The position numbers and the translations under genes were made by a program. Below are positions 19,318 to 27,931 of a stretch of DNA of 64,000 nucleotides, in pieces. The stretch spans positions 1 through 64,000 of the forward strand of contig NZ_JBKTWO010000007.1 in the NCBI RefSeq assembly GCF_047249845.1, in the 5' to 3' direction. The DNA is from Thomasclavelia sp047249845 (GTDB lineage: Bacteria > Bacillota_I > Bacilli_A > Erysipelotrichales > Coprobacillaceae). Below the pieces are notes generated by a model. That model saw only the letters and a list, made by a program, of their open reading frames with translations, did not search any database and was not told where the DNA came from. Every line of letters begins with the position of its first letter. The first letter of the stretch is position 1.

Positions 19318-19352
19318 AAACATAGACATATTGATAAGTCTATGTTTCTTTT
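19318..19352 (+). terminator. Terminator of the Clp gene
   Basis: AAACATAGAC (19318-19327) pairs with GTCTATGTTT (19338-19347) and is followed by CTTTTATT. Confidence 0.75.
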
Positions 19353-19368
19353 ATTACTTAAATTTAAT

Positions 19369-19404
19369 AAAGAAACGAAAGCTTATAAATGCTTTCGTTT
19401 CTTT
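19369..19404 (-). terminator. Terminator-like hairpin at the end of the DedA gene
   Basis: A perfect 14-base stem (AAAGAAACGAAAGC / GCTTTCGTTTCTTT) that includes the last codons of the minus-strand DedA gene. The tail on that strand is AT-rich but not a clean T run. Confidence 0.55.
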
Positions 19405-19961
19405 ATCAGTATAATTGTTAAAAAAACAATTCCAATAACTATAGCATATTGTTTGAGATATTTACTAATTAAGATCCAATTATTACCCAATAAAATTCCT
19501 AAAAATACTAATATTGTATTCCAAATAATTGTTCCAAGTAGAGTATAAACTGAGAAACTAAAGAAGTTCATTTTGGTTATTCCTGCAGGAATCGAAATAA
19601 CTGAACGGATAATAGGAACTAAACGACCTAATAAGACAGCGAAACTACTATATTTATCAAACCACTTAACTGAACGATCAAAATCATTTTCTTTAAAATG
19701 ACATTTTAATAATATTATTTTGATATAATCAATTTTAATTAAATAACCCATAAAGTAAAGGATAACAGCACCTAAATATGAAGCTAGAGTTGCAACGATT
19801 ATAATACCATACGGTTGCAATGAACTTATAGTAGTTAAAAAGCCGCCAAAAGTTAAGATTACTTCACATGGTATAGGAGGAAATATATTTTCAATTGTAA
19901 TTAAAATGAAAATGGCTTTATATCCATATAAATTAATTAGAGCAAGGATACTTGTTAGCAT
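19383..19961 (-). CDS. DedA/VTT-family membrane protein
   Basis: A 192-residue protein of the DedA (SNARE-associated, VTT) family. These are proton-dependent flippases, linked in other bacteria to undecaprenyl-phosphate or phosphatidylethanolamine recycling. Signature segments are FPPIPCEVILTFGGFL near residue 27 and GRLVPIIRSVISIPAGITKM near 112. Four to five hydrophobic segments are present. Its ATG lies inside the last codons of the upstream transporter gene (29-base overlap), so the two are translated together. Confidence 0.85.
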   Translation of the reverse strand: MLTSILALINLYGYKAIFILITIENIFPPIPCEVILTFGGFLTTISSLQPYGIIIVATLASYLGAVILYFMGYLIKIDYIKIILLKCHFKENDFDRSVKWFDKYSSFAVLLGRLVPIIRSVISIPAGITKMNFFSFSVYTLLGTIIWNTILVFLGILLGNNWILISKYLKQYAIVIGIVFLTIILIKKRKHL

Positions 19962-20874
19962 TATATCCCTCTTTTCTAGATATTGGAATTATTTTATATG
20001 CAAGATATATCAAAGTATTATCAAATGGTAATAATATTATTGTTGACACTATATTGAAAAAAGTATGCATGTAGGCTATTTGCATCATATAATTAGGTGT
20101 TAAAGAGCTAATAAACTTAACAAATGGTATAAAGTAAGAAGCGCCTACAAAAACAATTGTACCAAGTACATTTATTAAAATATGAATAACTGTAAGACGT
20201 TTAGAGTTACGATCTCCATTTATAGATGCTAATAAAGCTGTAATACAAGTACCGATATTTTGACCATAAATAACATTAGTAGCCATAGCAAAGCTGATTA
20301 ATCCTTTTTGATAAATTGTTTGTAATACCCCTACAGAAGCAGTTGAACTTTGAATAATAGCAGTAAATACAGTTCCGGCAATTATTGCTGTAAGGGGATT
20401 ACTTAGTTTTGCAAATAGTTCAATGAAGTATGGTGAACTTTGAAGCGGGGTAAGAGCAACTGACATAGAATCCATTGCTAAAAAAATTAATCCTAAAGCC
20501 ATAATGACTCTACCCAAATAAGTTAATTTATTTTTTGATAACATTAAAATTAGACCTATTCCACAAAAATAAATAGCAGATTGTCCTAAATCTAAAGCTA
20601 TCATTAAACCAGTGACTGTAGTTCCAATATTAGCTCCTAAAATAATCCATGTAGCTTGATTTAAAGTAATGAGATGACTGTTCAATAATCCAATAAGAAT
20701 AACAGTTGTAGCAGAAGAACTATGAATAATTGCAGTTATTGCTGTCCCTATTAATACACCAAGATATTTGTTTGATGTTAGTTTATGAAGAATATTTTTT
20801 AATTTGTTTGTTGCTAGAGTATCAAGACTTGATGACATCAGATGCATACCGTATAAAAAAACACCTAAACTCAA
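19933..20874 (-). CDS. Na/Pi cotransporter family protein
   Basis: At least 313 residues with two inverted Na/Pi-cotransporter repeats. The repeat signatures are HSSSATTVILIGLLNSHLIT with GANIGTTVTG in the first half, and QSSTASVGVLQTIYQKGLIS with GQNIGTCITA in the second. There is no C-terminal PhoU domain. The start is uncertain. The TTG at 20874 lacks a ribosome binding site. The reading frame continues upstream with family-like residues (IIKNIIGFILS) to an ATT near 20901, preceded by AAGGATG, so a rare ATT start is possible. It probably imports phosphate with sodium. Confidence 0.8.
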   Translation of the reverse strand: MSLGVFLYGMHLMSSSLDTLATNKLKNILHKLTSNKYLGVLIGTAITAIIHSSSATTVILIGLLNSHLITLNQATWIILGANIGTTVTGLMIALDLGQSAIYFCGIGLILMLSKNKLTYLGRVIMALGLIFLAMDSMSVALTPLQSSPYFIELFAKLSNPLTAIIAGTVFTAIIQSSTASVGVLQTIYQKGLISFAMATNVIYGQNIGTCITALLASINGDRNSKRLTVIHILINVLGTIVFVGASYFIPFVKFISSLTPNYMMQIAYMHTFFNIVSTIILLPFDNTLIYLAYKIIPISRKEGYNANKYPCSN

Positions 20875-21002
20875 TATAAATCCAATTATATTTTTAATAA
20901 TAAAATCACATCCTTATTAATAAGTATATTAATAAATTAATAAATAATGTTTATTTTCAAGATAATCATAAGATGATACAATAAATAAAAGGATGTGAAA
21001 TA

Positions 21003-21638
21003 ATGAATTATAGTGTAGTTGTATTATGTGCTGGTAAAGGGACTAGAAGTGGGTTGAATTACAATAAAATGTTATACAGTTTTAAAGATAAAACTGTATA
21101 TGAGATGACAATGGAGTTGTTTTTGAATGATAAACGTTGTAAACAAATTATTGTGGTTACCAAAAAAGAAGAAGTTAGTGAATTAAAAAAATTAATTGTA
21201 TCAGATAAAATAGAATATATTTTTGGTGGTAAAGAGCGACAGGATAGTGTTTATAATGGTTTACAAGTAGTGAATCAAGATTATGTTTTAATTCATGATG
21301 GGGCTAGACCATATTTAAAAATTGAAAATGTAAATGACTTGTTGAAATGTTTAGAAAGTAATGACGCTTGTTTATTAACAGTACCTGTTAAAGATACAAT
21401 AAAAATATGTCAAGATGGAAAGGTAGTAGAAACTTTACCTAGATCAATGTTGATGCAAGCCCAAACACCACAGGCTTTTAAAACTAGTTTAATTAAAGAA
21501 TGTTATCAATTAGGTAAGGATAGTGGTTTTTTAGCAACGGATGATACATCGTTAGTAGAAAAATTTAAAAATACTGAGATAAGAACTGTTATGGGAAGTT
21601 ACGATAATATTAAGATAACTACTCCTGATGATTTATAA
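21003..21638 (+). CDS. ispD: 2-C-methyl-D-erythritol 4-phosphate cytidylyltransferase
   Basis: A 211-residue nucleotidyltransferase of the MEP isoprenoid pathway. It shows the CTP-binding LCAGKGTRSG near the N-terminus with Lys following (NYNKML), the GGKERQDSVYNGL segment, and VLIHDGARPYL. Related ribitol/arabitol-phosphate cytidylyltransferases (TarI-like) have a similar core, but no partner TarJ gene is adjacent. AAGGATGTG lies upstream. It is a single gene with its own terminator. Confidence 0.85.
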   Translation: MNYSVVVLCAGKGTRSGLNYNKMLYSFKDKTVYEMTMELFLNDKRCKQIIVVTKKEEVSELKKLIVSDKIEYIFGGKERQDSVYNGLQVVNQDYVLIHDGARPYLKIENVNDLLKCLESNDACLLTVPVKDTIKICQDGKVVETLPRSMLMQAQTPQAFKTSLIKECYQLGKDSGFLATDDTSLVEKFKNTEIRTVMGSYDNIKITTPDDL

Positions 21639-21667
21639 AAAGACATTTTAAAGTGTCTTTTTTAATG
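21638..21667 (+). terminator. Terminator of ispD
   Basis: AAGACA and TGTCTT arms around TTTTAAAG, followed by six T, starting at the ispD stop. Confidence 0.75.
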
Positions 21668-21748
21668 CTATCCAACCGGTACTAAAAATAAGATGAAACT
21701 ATCATTTATAGATGTTAAAATAAATAAAGATTCAGAAAGAGGGATTCA

Positions 21749-22612
21749 ATGGAGTGGAATGAAAAACTACAACAAATTGTCGATTATATAGAAAACCATT
21801 TACAAAGAAAAGAAGAGCCTATCAATGTAGAAGAAATATCTTTAATAGCTGGGTGTTCATTTAGTTTTTTTCAAAAAGTTTTTTCCTATATGAATGGAAT
21901 AAGTTTTGCTGAATATATTCGTTATAGAAAATTAACATTGGCAGGATATGATTTAAAAAGTACAGATATTAAAGTGGTTGATTTAAGTTATAAATATGGT
22001 TATGAATCACCAACATCTTTTACAAAAGCTTTTCAACAGTTTCATGGCGTTTCTCCTAAACAAGCTCGTGAAAATGATGTTGAGTTACAAGTGTATCCTA
22101 AAATGAATCTTATTGATAAGCAGAAATATACATGGAGGCTTGAAAGTAAAAAGTCATTTCGTTTAATTGGAAAAAGTATTAAAGTTTCATGTACAGATAA
22201 TGTTCATCATAAAGAAATATTAAAATTTTGGAGTGATATTCAAAAGGATGGAACCTTTTTTCAATTGGTTTCAATGGATGAAGGTAATCCTAAGGGAATG
22301 TTTGGGATGTTTGGTAAATATGATAAATATTTCAATGAGATTGAGTATTCTATCATGGTAATATCTAGTCAAAAATTGTTACAGGGATTTGTTGAATATA
22401 TTATTCCAGAAGTTACATGGGCTATTTTTGATTGTCGAGGCGCTATGCCTAAGGCGATTCAAAGCGGCTGGAAATTTCTGAATGAGGAATGGATAATAAA
22501 GTATCCGTTTAAACATGCTAAATGTCCAGAATTTGAATGGTATAGTAATGGAAATATATATGACCAAAATTATTTAAGTCAAATTTGGATACCAATTTTA
22601 GAAGAAAGATAA
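21749..22612 (+). CDS. AraC-family regulator with GyrI-like effector-binding domain
   Basis: A 287-residue regulator. The N-terminal AraC DNA-binding domain (about residues 8-110) has two helix-turn-helix units, including GYESPTSFTKAFQQFHGVSPKQ. The C-terminal part (about 130-287) is a GyrI-like (Rob/BmrR type) small-molecule effector domain, with PEVTWAIFDCRG and an ending IWIPILEE typical of that fold. It is followed 15 bases later by a 157-residue protein of unknown function. A ruined version of the same effector-domain/unknown-protein pair sits at 56928-57660. The inducer is unknown; drug-like cations are common for this fold. Confidence 0.87.
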   Translation: MEWNEKLQQIVDYIENHLQRKEEPINVEEISLIAGCSFSFFQKVFSYMNGISFAEYIRYRKLTLAGYDLKSTDIKVVDLSYKYGYESPTSFTKAFQQFHGVSPKQARENDVELQVYPKMNLIDKQKYTWRLESKKSFRLIGKSIKVSCTDNVHHKEILKFWSDIQKDGTFFQLVSMDEGNPKGMFGMFGKYDKYFNEIEYSIMVISSQKLLQGFVEYIIPEVTWAIFDCRGAMPKAIQSGWKFLNEEWIIKYPFKHAKCPEFEWYSNGNIYDQNYLSQIWIPILEER

Positions 22613-22627
22613 GAAGGAGAATTAGAT

Positions 22628-23101
22628 GTGGAAGATAAATTTAAGTTATTTCTTGAATATATAGATGAAGAAAATCGAGATTTTGTCAAAGATTTAAATG
22701 ATTATTTAATTAATAATAATTGTAAATGTGATATAAAGTCTGCTAAAAGTGGATATCTTGTTTCATATATTTTAAAAGATAATAAAAGGACATTAGCTTC
22801 ATTTGTGATTCGTAAATCTGGAGTTAAACTACGTATTTATCCAGAAAATATTAATAAATATCAAGGGTTATTAAATACTTTACCAAATAAAATGAAAAAG
22901 GATATAAAAAAATCTTCTGTATGTAAAAGATTGGTTAATCCAAATGACTGTAATCCTAAGTGTGTTAAAGGATATAGTTTTATATTAGATGATCAGATAT
23001 ATCAAAAGTGTAGGTATATGGCGTTTATGCCAACTTTAAATATTGAAAATAATTTTTATATTAAACAATTTTTAGAACAGGAATTAACTTATCGAGTATA
23101 A
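22628..23101 (+). CDS. Conserved small protein of unknown function, linked to an AraC regulator
   Basis: A 157-residue soluble protein; I do not recognise a named family. It starts at GTG 22628, eight bases after AAGGAGAA. The sequence alternates helices and strands and has a basic C-terminal half with four to five cysteines (CKRLVNPNDCNPKC near residue 99, another near 123), perhaps a metal site. It follows the AraC regulator closely enough for co-transcription. A degraded homologue at 57377-57660 again follows a GyrI-like effector gene, so the partnership is conserved even though the function is unknown. Confidence 0.7.
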   Translation: MEDKFKLFLEYIDEENRDFVKDLNDYLINNNCKCDIKSAKSGYLVSYILKDNKRTLASFVIRKSGVKLRIYPENINKYQGLLNTLPNKMKKDIKKSSVCKRLVNPNDCNPKCVKGYSFILDDQIYQKCRYMAFMPTLNIENNFYIKQFLEQELTYRV

Positions 23102-23117
23102 ACTTTATAGTTTATAA

Positions 23118-23149
23118 AACACCACGTTTGTTAATGTGGTGTTTTTAAT
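23118..23149 (+). terminator. Terminator after the AraC/unknown pair
   Basis: AACACCAC (23118-23125) pairs with GTGGTGTT (23136-23143), followed by a T run. The convergent SDR gene ends just beyond. Confidence 0.75.
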
Positions 23150-23157
23150 GTATAAAT

Positions 23158-23952
23158 TCATCGTTTGTTCTGTTTTTCAATCATATCAGCATATAAGGGG
23201 GTAACCATACCAAACCCACCATGGATCGCTAAAATTTGACCAGTGGTGAAAGCAGATTCGTCACTAGCAAAATATATAACAGCATTAGCTATTTCTTCGG
23301 GAGAAGCCATTCTTTTAATCGGAGAGTGTCTTAAAAAGAAATCTTTAAAAACAGAAGTTAAGTTATTATTTACGGCATCAGTTGCAGTCATACCAGGAAG
23401 TATGGCATTACATCGAATATTATAAGAAGCAGTTTGACCAGCAATTTCTTTAGTTAAATAATTAATCGATGCTTTTGATACACCATAAGCAATTTGGGAT
23501 ATATCAGGAATTATTCCACTAATTGAGCTGATATTAATAATACTTCCGCCATTTTCTTTCATATATTTAATAGCATACTGACTTGCAATAAATACACTAC
23601 TGATGTTCATATTGATAATGTTAATAAAATCATCATATTTAGTATGTTCAATATTTAAATCAATTTTAGGATTTGAAGTACCAAAATTATTTACTAAAAC
23701 ATCAATTTTTCCTTCGCCTTTAATTACCTCATCAATCATTGTTATATAAGTTCCTTGTTTATTGGCATCATTATATACAACTTTAACATTATAACCACTA
23801 TTGTTTAACTCTTGAGCTATTAAATTAGCGCGTTCTAAATTACGCGCAGCCATATATACAATCGCACCTTCTTTTGCACAGTTTTTTACGATTGCTAAAC
23901 CAATCCCACGAGTGGAAGCTGTAACTAAAATAACTTTATTTTCTAAACGCAT
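23158..23952 (-). CDS. Short-chain dehydrogenase/reductase
   Basis: A 264-residue SDR. The cofactor motif is TASTRGIG at 11-18, the NNFG motif replaces NNAG, and the catalytic set is NISSISG followed by YGVSK. I chose the ATG at 23952 because GGAGG stands just upstream; an in-frame extension to 24000 adds hydrophobic residues without a binding site. Arg/Asn after the second strand suggests NADP(H). The substrate is unknown; gut Firmicutes have hydroxysteroid and 3-oxoacyl reductases of this size, but nothing here decides between them. Confidence 0.85.
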   Translation of the reverse strand: MRLENKVILVTASTRGIGLAIVKNCAKEGAIVYMAARNLERANLIAQELNNSGYNVKVVYNDANKQGTYITMIDEVIKGEGKIDVLVNNFGTSNPKIDLNIEHTKYDDFINIINMNISSVFIASQYAIKYMKENGGSIINISSISGIIPDISQIAYGVSKASINYLTKEIAGQTASYNIRCNAILPGMTATDAVNNNLTSVFKDFFLRHSPIKRMASPEEIANAVIYFASDESAFTTGQILAIHGGFGMVTPLYADMIEKQNKR

Positions 23953-24025
23953 ATTTTTCCTCCATATAATAATTATAGCCAGATATATTTTTTTAAACAA
24001 AACAGTGATAAAATCAAAGAAATTA

Positions 24026-24054
24026 TTGCTTTGTTAAGGATGTTGTGCTATTAT
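24026..24054 (+). promoter_or_regulatory. Promoter of the rpsF-ssb-rpsR operon
   Basis: TTGCTT (24026-24031), 17-base spacer, TATTAT (24049-24054). It gives an mRNA leader of about 75 bases. Confidence 0.55.
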
Positions 24055-24088
24055 ATCTTAGCATGTAAAAATATTAATTTACTTGCCT

Positions 24089-24110
24089 GCTTATCTTACA
24101 AGAGATAAGC
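24089..24110 (+). promoter_or_regulatory. Leader hairpin of rpsF, possible S6:S18 autoregulatory site
   Basis: GCTTATCT (24089-24096) pairs with AGATAAGC (24103-24110), a few bases upstream of the rpsF ribosome binding site. The position fits the known S6:S18 leader element that represses this operon. The match is by location and shape only. Confidence 0.4.
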
Positions 24111-24134
24111 CAATAGACCATAGGAGGTATAGAA

Positions 24135-24416
24135 ATGAACAAATATGAGATTATGTTTATTGTAAAACCTGATGTTGAAGAAGATGCTAGAAATAAATTA
24201 ATCGAAAGCTTTAAAGGAATTTTAACAGCTAACGATGGGACTATTGATAGCGCTGATGAATGGGGATTACGAGATTTAGCATATGAAATCGAGGATTACA
24301 AAAAAGGTTACTATGTAGTTGTAAATGCAACTTGTACACCTGCAGATGTTGCTGAGTTTGAACGTTTATCAAACATTAATACATCTATGTTACGTCATTT
24401 AACGCTTCGTAAATAG
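24135..24416 (+). CDS. rpsF: 30S ribosomal protein S6
   Basis: A 93-residue S6, opening MNKYEIMFIVKPD and containing WGLRDLAYEIEDYKKGYYVVVN, the classic S6 core. It binds 16S rRNA with S18. TAGGAGGT lies upstream. It is first in rpsF-ssb-rpsR, a gene order conserved across bacteria. Confidence 0.97.
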   Translation: MNKYEIMFIVKPDVEEDARNKLIESFKGILTANDGTIDSADEWGLRDLAYEIEDYKKGYYVVVNATCTPADVAEFERLSNINTSMLRHLTLRK

Positions 24417-24431
24417 TAGGAGGCATGTTAA

Positions 24432-24905
24432 ATGATAAATAGAGTAGTCTTAGTTGGGCGAATGACTAGAGATCCTGAGCTTAGAAGAACACCTCAGGGA
24501 GATGCTGTTACTTCATTTACTTTAGCAGTAAATCGTAACTTCACATCTAGAGATGGTCAACAACAAGCTGATTTTATTAACTGTGTTGTTTGGCGTAAAC
24601 CAGCTGAGAATGTAGAAAGATATTGTTCTAAAGGAAGTTTGGTTGGAGTTGAAGGAAGAATTCAAACTCGCAGCTATGATAATGCTCAAGGACAAAAGGT
24701 ATATGTAGTTGAGGTGATTTGTGATAGCGTACAGTTTTTAGAAACTAGAGCTGCTCGTGAAAGAACACAATCACAACCTCAAATGCAAATGCAGCAACCA
24801 CAAAATAATGATAATTTCTATGATATGAAAACAGTAGAATTAGAAAAAGAATTTGATAATTCGCTTAATACATATGATATCATGGAAGATGATATTCAGT
24901 TTTAA
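24432..24905 (+). CDS. ssb: Single-stranded DNA-binding protein
   Basis: A 157-residue SSB. The OB fold is at about 1-105 (MINRVVLVGRMTRDPELRRT, FTLAVNR, DFINCVVWRKPAENVERY). A Gln/Asn-rich linker follows, and the acidic tip ends EDDIQF, the partner-binding tail (usually DDIPF). It lies between rpsF and rpsR with ribosome binding site TAGGAGGC. Confidence 0.97.
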   Translation: MINRVVLVGRMTRDPELRRTPQGDAVTSFTLAVNRNFTSRDGQQQADFINCVVWRKPAENVERYCSKGSLVGVEGRIQTRSYDNAQGQKVYVVEVICDSVQFLETRAARERTQSQPQMQMQQPQNNDNFYDMKTVELEKEFDNSLNTYDIMEDDIQF

Positions 24906-24922
24906 AGAAAGGAGTTTTTAAA

Positions 24923-25153
24923 ATGGCATTCAGAAAACAAAGAATGGGTAGAAAAAAAGTTTGCTACTTCACAAAAAATAACATTACTTACATTGATTAT
25001 AAAGATGTTGAATTATTAAAAAGATTTGTATCAGCTAATGGAAAAATTATTCCTAGACGTGTAACAGGTACTAGTGCTAAATATCAAAGAATGTTAGCTA
25101 CTGCTATTAAACGTGCTCGCCAAATGGCTTTATTACCATATGTAGGTGAATAA
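24923..25153 (+). CDS. rpsR: 30S ribosomal protein S18
   Basis: A 76-residue S18 with a basic N-terminus (RKQRMGRKKVCYF) and the core YIDYKDVELLKRFVSANGKI followed by PRRVTGTSAKYQR. The lone Cys14 is a remnant of the zinc-binding type or simply retained. It is the last gene of the operon. Confidence 0.97.
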   Translation: MAFRKQRMGRKKVCYFTKNNITYIDYKDVELLKRFVSANGKIIPRRVTGTSAKYQRMLATAIKRARQMALLPYVGE

Positions 25154-25164
25154 TCTATAAACTG

Positions 25165-25192
25165 AACTCTCGATTTATTGGGAGTTTTTTTA
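25165..25192 (+). terminator. Terminator of rpsF-ssb-rpsR
   Basis: AACTCTC and GGGAGTT arms around GATTTATT (one mismatch tolerated), followed by seven T. Confidence 0.75.
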
Positions 25193-25396
25193 TGTTTATA
25201 AGATAATAATTGTGTATAAGATTAGATTAATAAAAAATATTTAAATGAGTTTATTAAATTGTTTTTTTATATAAAGTGTACAATTATATAAGAAATGAAT
25301 TTAAAATCTTATAATTAGAGATGTTTTTGTAAAATGACTAGTAAAAAATAAGATTTTAATTTATAAATTATTAAAAACTAAATTATCTATAACAAA

Positions 25397-25427
25397 AACA
25401 ACCTTTAATATGTAGGTTGTTTTTTTA
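25397..25427. terminator. Terminator hairpin next to the broken tspO
   Basis: AACAACCT (25397-25404) pairs with AGGTTGTT (25414-25421), with A-rich left and T-rich right flanks. It sits just beyond the original stop of the minus-strand tspO (25432), so it probably ends that gene and may work both ways. The rest of 25192-25396 shows no gene. Confidence 0.65.
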
Positions 25428-25431
25428 TCAT

Positions 25432-25893
25432 TTAATTTAAGAGATAAATTGATAAATTTAGATATCCTGCAAAAGTTACCCATAATAAATATGGAATCAT
25501 CAAATAACCGGATATTTTTTCAATTTAATAAAATAATATTGTTGTTGTTAAAATTAACAGCCATAATATTACGAGCCAAATAAACGCAATTAAATATAAC
25601 TCTAAATTAAAGAAGATAATTGACCAAAAAAAGTTAAAGAAAAGCTGGATAATATATACAGTTAAAGCAGTTTGATTACGTTTATTAGATATCCAGACAA
25701 AATACGAGGCTATTCCTATTAATATATATATAATCGTCCATACTATAGGAAACAGCCATCCAGGTGGAGATAAAGAAGGTTTTTGAAGATTTTCAAATGT
25801 TATCATTTGATTTTGACTCAAAAGAGCTGAAACAACACCGACTGTAAGTGGAATAGCAATACAAATAAAGAGTTTTTTTGGTTGTATTTTCAA
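25432..25893 (-). pseudogene. TspO/MBR family gene broken by one in-frame stop codon
   Basis: The frame opens at 25893 and reads a typical tryptophan-rich TspO: residues PPGWLFPIVWTIIYILIGIASY, then FFWSIIFFNLELYLIAF. At 25525-25527 an in-frame TAA interrupts after TTTILFY. The same frame then continues for 30 codons with the normal TspO ending (ISGYLMIPYLLWVTFAGYLN) to a natural stop at 25432. Total length (about 152 residues) is the family norm, so a single base change probably made the stop, likely from a Lys or Glu codon. TspO binds tetrapyrroles and related ligands. The truncated product lacks the fifth helix. Confidence 0.85.
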
Positions 25894-26055
25894 AAAATCA
25901 CCTCTTTAATAAGGTATGATAAAAGTTAATCTTTTATGATGTTTTATATATTAAAGGAAATATTCTTTAATATTTGTTATAATGTAATTAGGAGAGGGGA
26001 TAGTATATAATAATAAATATATTATTGAATAAATTTATTATATGGAGGTATATTT

Positions 26056-26340
26056 ATGGCATTGTTTGATGATTTAAGTAAAAAGGCAGCTAAATTTACT
26101 GAGAAAACAATTGAAAAGTCTTCTGAATTAGCAGATACAGCTAAATTGAAGATTAGTATTAAAAGTGCACAATCAGATTTGGATGAACAATTTATTGAAT
26201 TAGGTAAAGTTTATTATGATATGATTTGTAAAGATAATGTATTTGATGAAGATACTGCAAAAATTGTTCAAGAAATAGATATTATTAAAAGTAAAATAGT
26301 TAAATTAGAAAATGATTTAAAAAAAGTTAAAAAAGATTAA
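26056..26340 (+). CDS. Small coiled-coil protein of unknown function
   Basis: A 94-residue, charged, mostly helical protein (ALFDDLSKKAAKFTEKTIEK and a C-terminal coiled coil). No signal peptide, membrane segment or metal site is seen. Similar short proteins in Firmicutes often carry a C-terminal zinc ribbon, which is absent here. TGGAGGT lies upstream. It has its own terminator. Function unknown. Confidence 0.7.
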   Translation: MALFDDLSKKAAKFTEKTIEKSSELADTAKLKISIKSAQSDLDEQFIELGKVYYDMICKDNVFDEDTAKIVQEIDIIKSKIVKLENDLKKVKKD

Positions 26341-26345
26341 AATAA

Positions 26346-26388
26346 AAAACTATACTAGTTAATAAGATTATTAGTATAGCTTTTTTGT
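26346..26388. terminator. Bidirectional terminator between two converging genes
   Basis: CTATACTA and TAGTATAG arms with a partly paired interior, flanked by A and T runs. It can serve the coiled-coil gene and the converging symporter gene. Confidence 0.65.
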
Positions 26389-26391
26389 ATA

Positions 26392-27819
26392 TTACTTTAT
26401 ATTAGAATAAATATCTTCATATTCCTCATCAATTACATGCCAAAAATCAGCATTTTCTATACCTAGTTTTTCTGGATAAAAAATAGGGTCTTTACCAGCT
26501 TTTTTTTGTTCCATATAATCATTTAAACATTTAAATGCTATTTTACCAAGCAATAAAATCACAACAATATTCATAATAGCCATGAATCCCATTAATACAT
26601 CAGCAAGATCCCAAATAGTATTAAAACTAGCCTGAGCACCCCAAAAAATAACTATAACAGTTATAATTCTAAAGATAAATAAAGCTTTTTTATTATCAAT
26701 TATAAATTTAAAGTTACTTTCAGCATAACAATAATTTCCAATCAATGAAGAAAATGCAAATAGAAAAATTGATATTGTTATAAAATGAATCCCATATTCA
26801 CCTACACTTGAAGAAATTGCTTGTTGAACAAATGGCATACCAGTCAATCCAGAATCAACTCCATAGCATAATAACATAAAAGCTGTGGTAGAACAAATTA
26901 ACATAGTATCAATAAAAACTGAAATAGTTTGAACTAATCCTTGTTTAACGGGATGAGAAACATCAGCTGTTGCTCCTGCATTTGGTGCAGAACCCATCCC
27001 TGCTTCATTAGAGAATAATCCGCGTTTAATCCCGTGCATAACACATGAACCTGCAAATCCCCCTGCAATAGCTTTAAAATCAAATGCTTGTGTAAAGATA
27101 TTATTAAAAATCAATGGTAACTTATCAATATTACTAAAAGTTATGTATAAACCTAATAGAATATATAAAATAGCCATTACAGGTACTATTTTTGAACTAA
27201 TAATACCAATACGATGAACTCCTCCAAAAATAACAGCAGCGGTAGCTATTGCTAAAACAGCACCAATAATTAAAGCAACAGCTTCATTATTTGCAAAATA
27301 ATATTCAACTGCACTGCTAACATTGTATGCTTGTAAGGGATTGAATCCAAATATAAAACAGGCGATTAATAAGCAGGAAAAGATTATTCCTAGCCATCTT
27401 TTACCAATTGCTTTTTCTATATAATAAGCAGGGCCTCCTCTAAATGAATCACCATCTTTTTCTTTATAAACCTGAGCCAAAGTTGATTCAACAAAAGCAC
27501 TAGCTCCACCAATCAAAGCAATGATCCACATCCAAAAAATAGATCCAGCCCCACCAGCTGCTAATGCAGTTGCAACACCAGCAATATTTCCAGTTCCAAC
27601 TCTAGAAGCAGTAGAAATCATTAAAGCTTGAAAAGAAGAAACACCATTATCATGATGGGATTTTTCTTTTAATAAGCGGATTCCTTCTGGTAATAGTCTG
27701 AATTGTACAAATTTACTACGAATAGTAAAATATAAACCAGCCACGATCAGTAATGCGATTAAAATATTACTATATAAAAATTCATTTAATAATCCAAGTA
27801 TTTCTTGAATCGAAAACAC
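26392..27819 (-). CDS. Alanine or glycine:cation symporter (AGCS family)
   Basis: A 475-residue membrane protein. The signature STASRVGTGNIAGVATALAAGG near residue 70 and GIKRGLFSNEAGMGSAPNAGA near 265 define the sodium:alanine symporter family. About eleven hydrophobic segments are seen, with a soluble C-terminal tail. It probably imports alanine or glycine with sodium. The gene is single. Confidence 0.92.
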   Translation of the reverse strand: MFSIQEILGLLNEFLYSNILIALLIVAGLYFTIRSKFVQFRLLPEGIRLLKEKSHHDNGVSSFQALMISTASRVGTGNIAGVATALAAGGAGSIFWMWIIALIGGASAFVESTLAQVYKEKDGDSFRGGPAYYIEKAIGKRWLGIIFSCLLIACFIFGFNPLQAYNVSSAVEYYFANNEAVALIIGAVLAIATAAVIFGGVHRIGIISSKIVPVMAILYILLGLYITFSNIDKLPLIFNNIFTQAFDFKAIAGGFAGSCVMHGIKRGLFSNEAGMGSAPNAGATADVSHPVKQGLVQTISVFIDTMLICSTTAFMLLCYGVDSGLTGMPFVQQAISSSVGEYGIHFITISIFLFAFSSLIGNYCYAESNFKFIIDNKKALFIFRIITVIVIFWGAQASFNTIWDLADVLMGFMAIMNIVVILLLGKIAFKCLNDYMEQKKAGKDPIFYPEKLGIENADFWHVIDEEYEDIYSNIK

Positions 27820-27931
27820 AGATTCACATCCTTTATAATTTTATTACACAATGATAATTTATTTGTGCTACTCTATGTTATCATTTTTAATTCAAGGTGT
27901 CAAAAATTGTATTGCATTGAATACATTAAGA

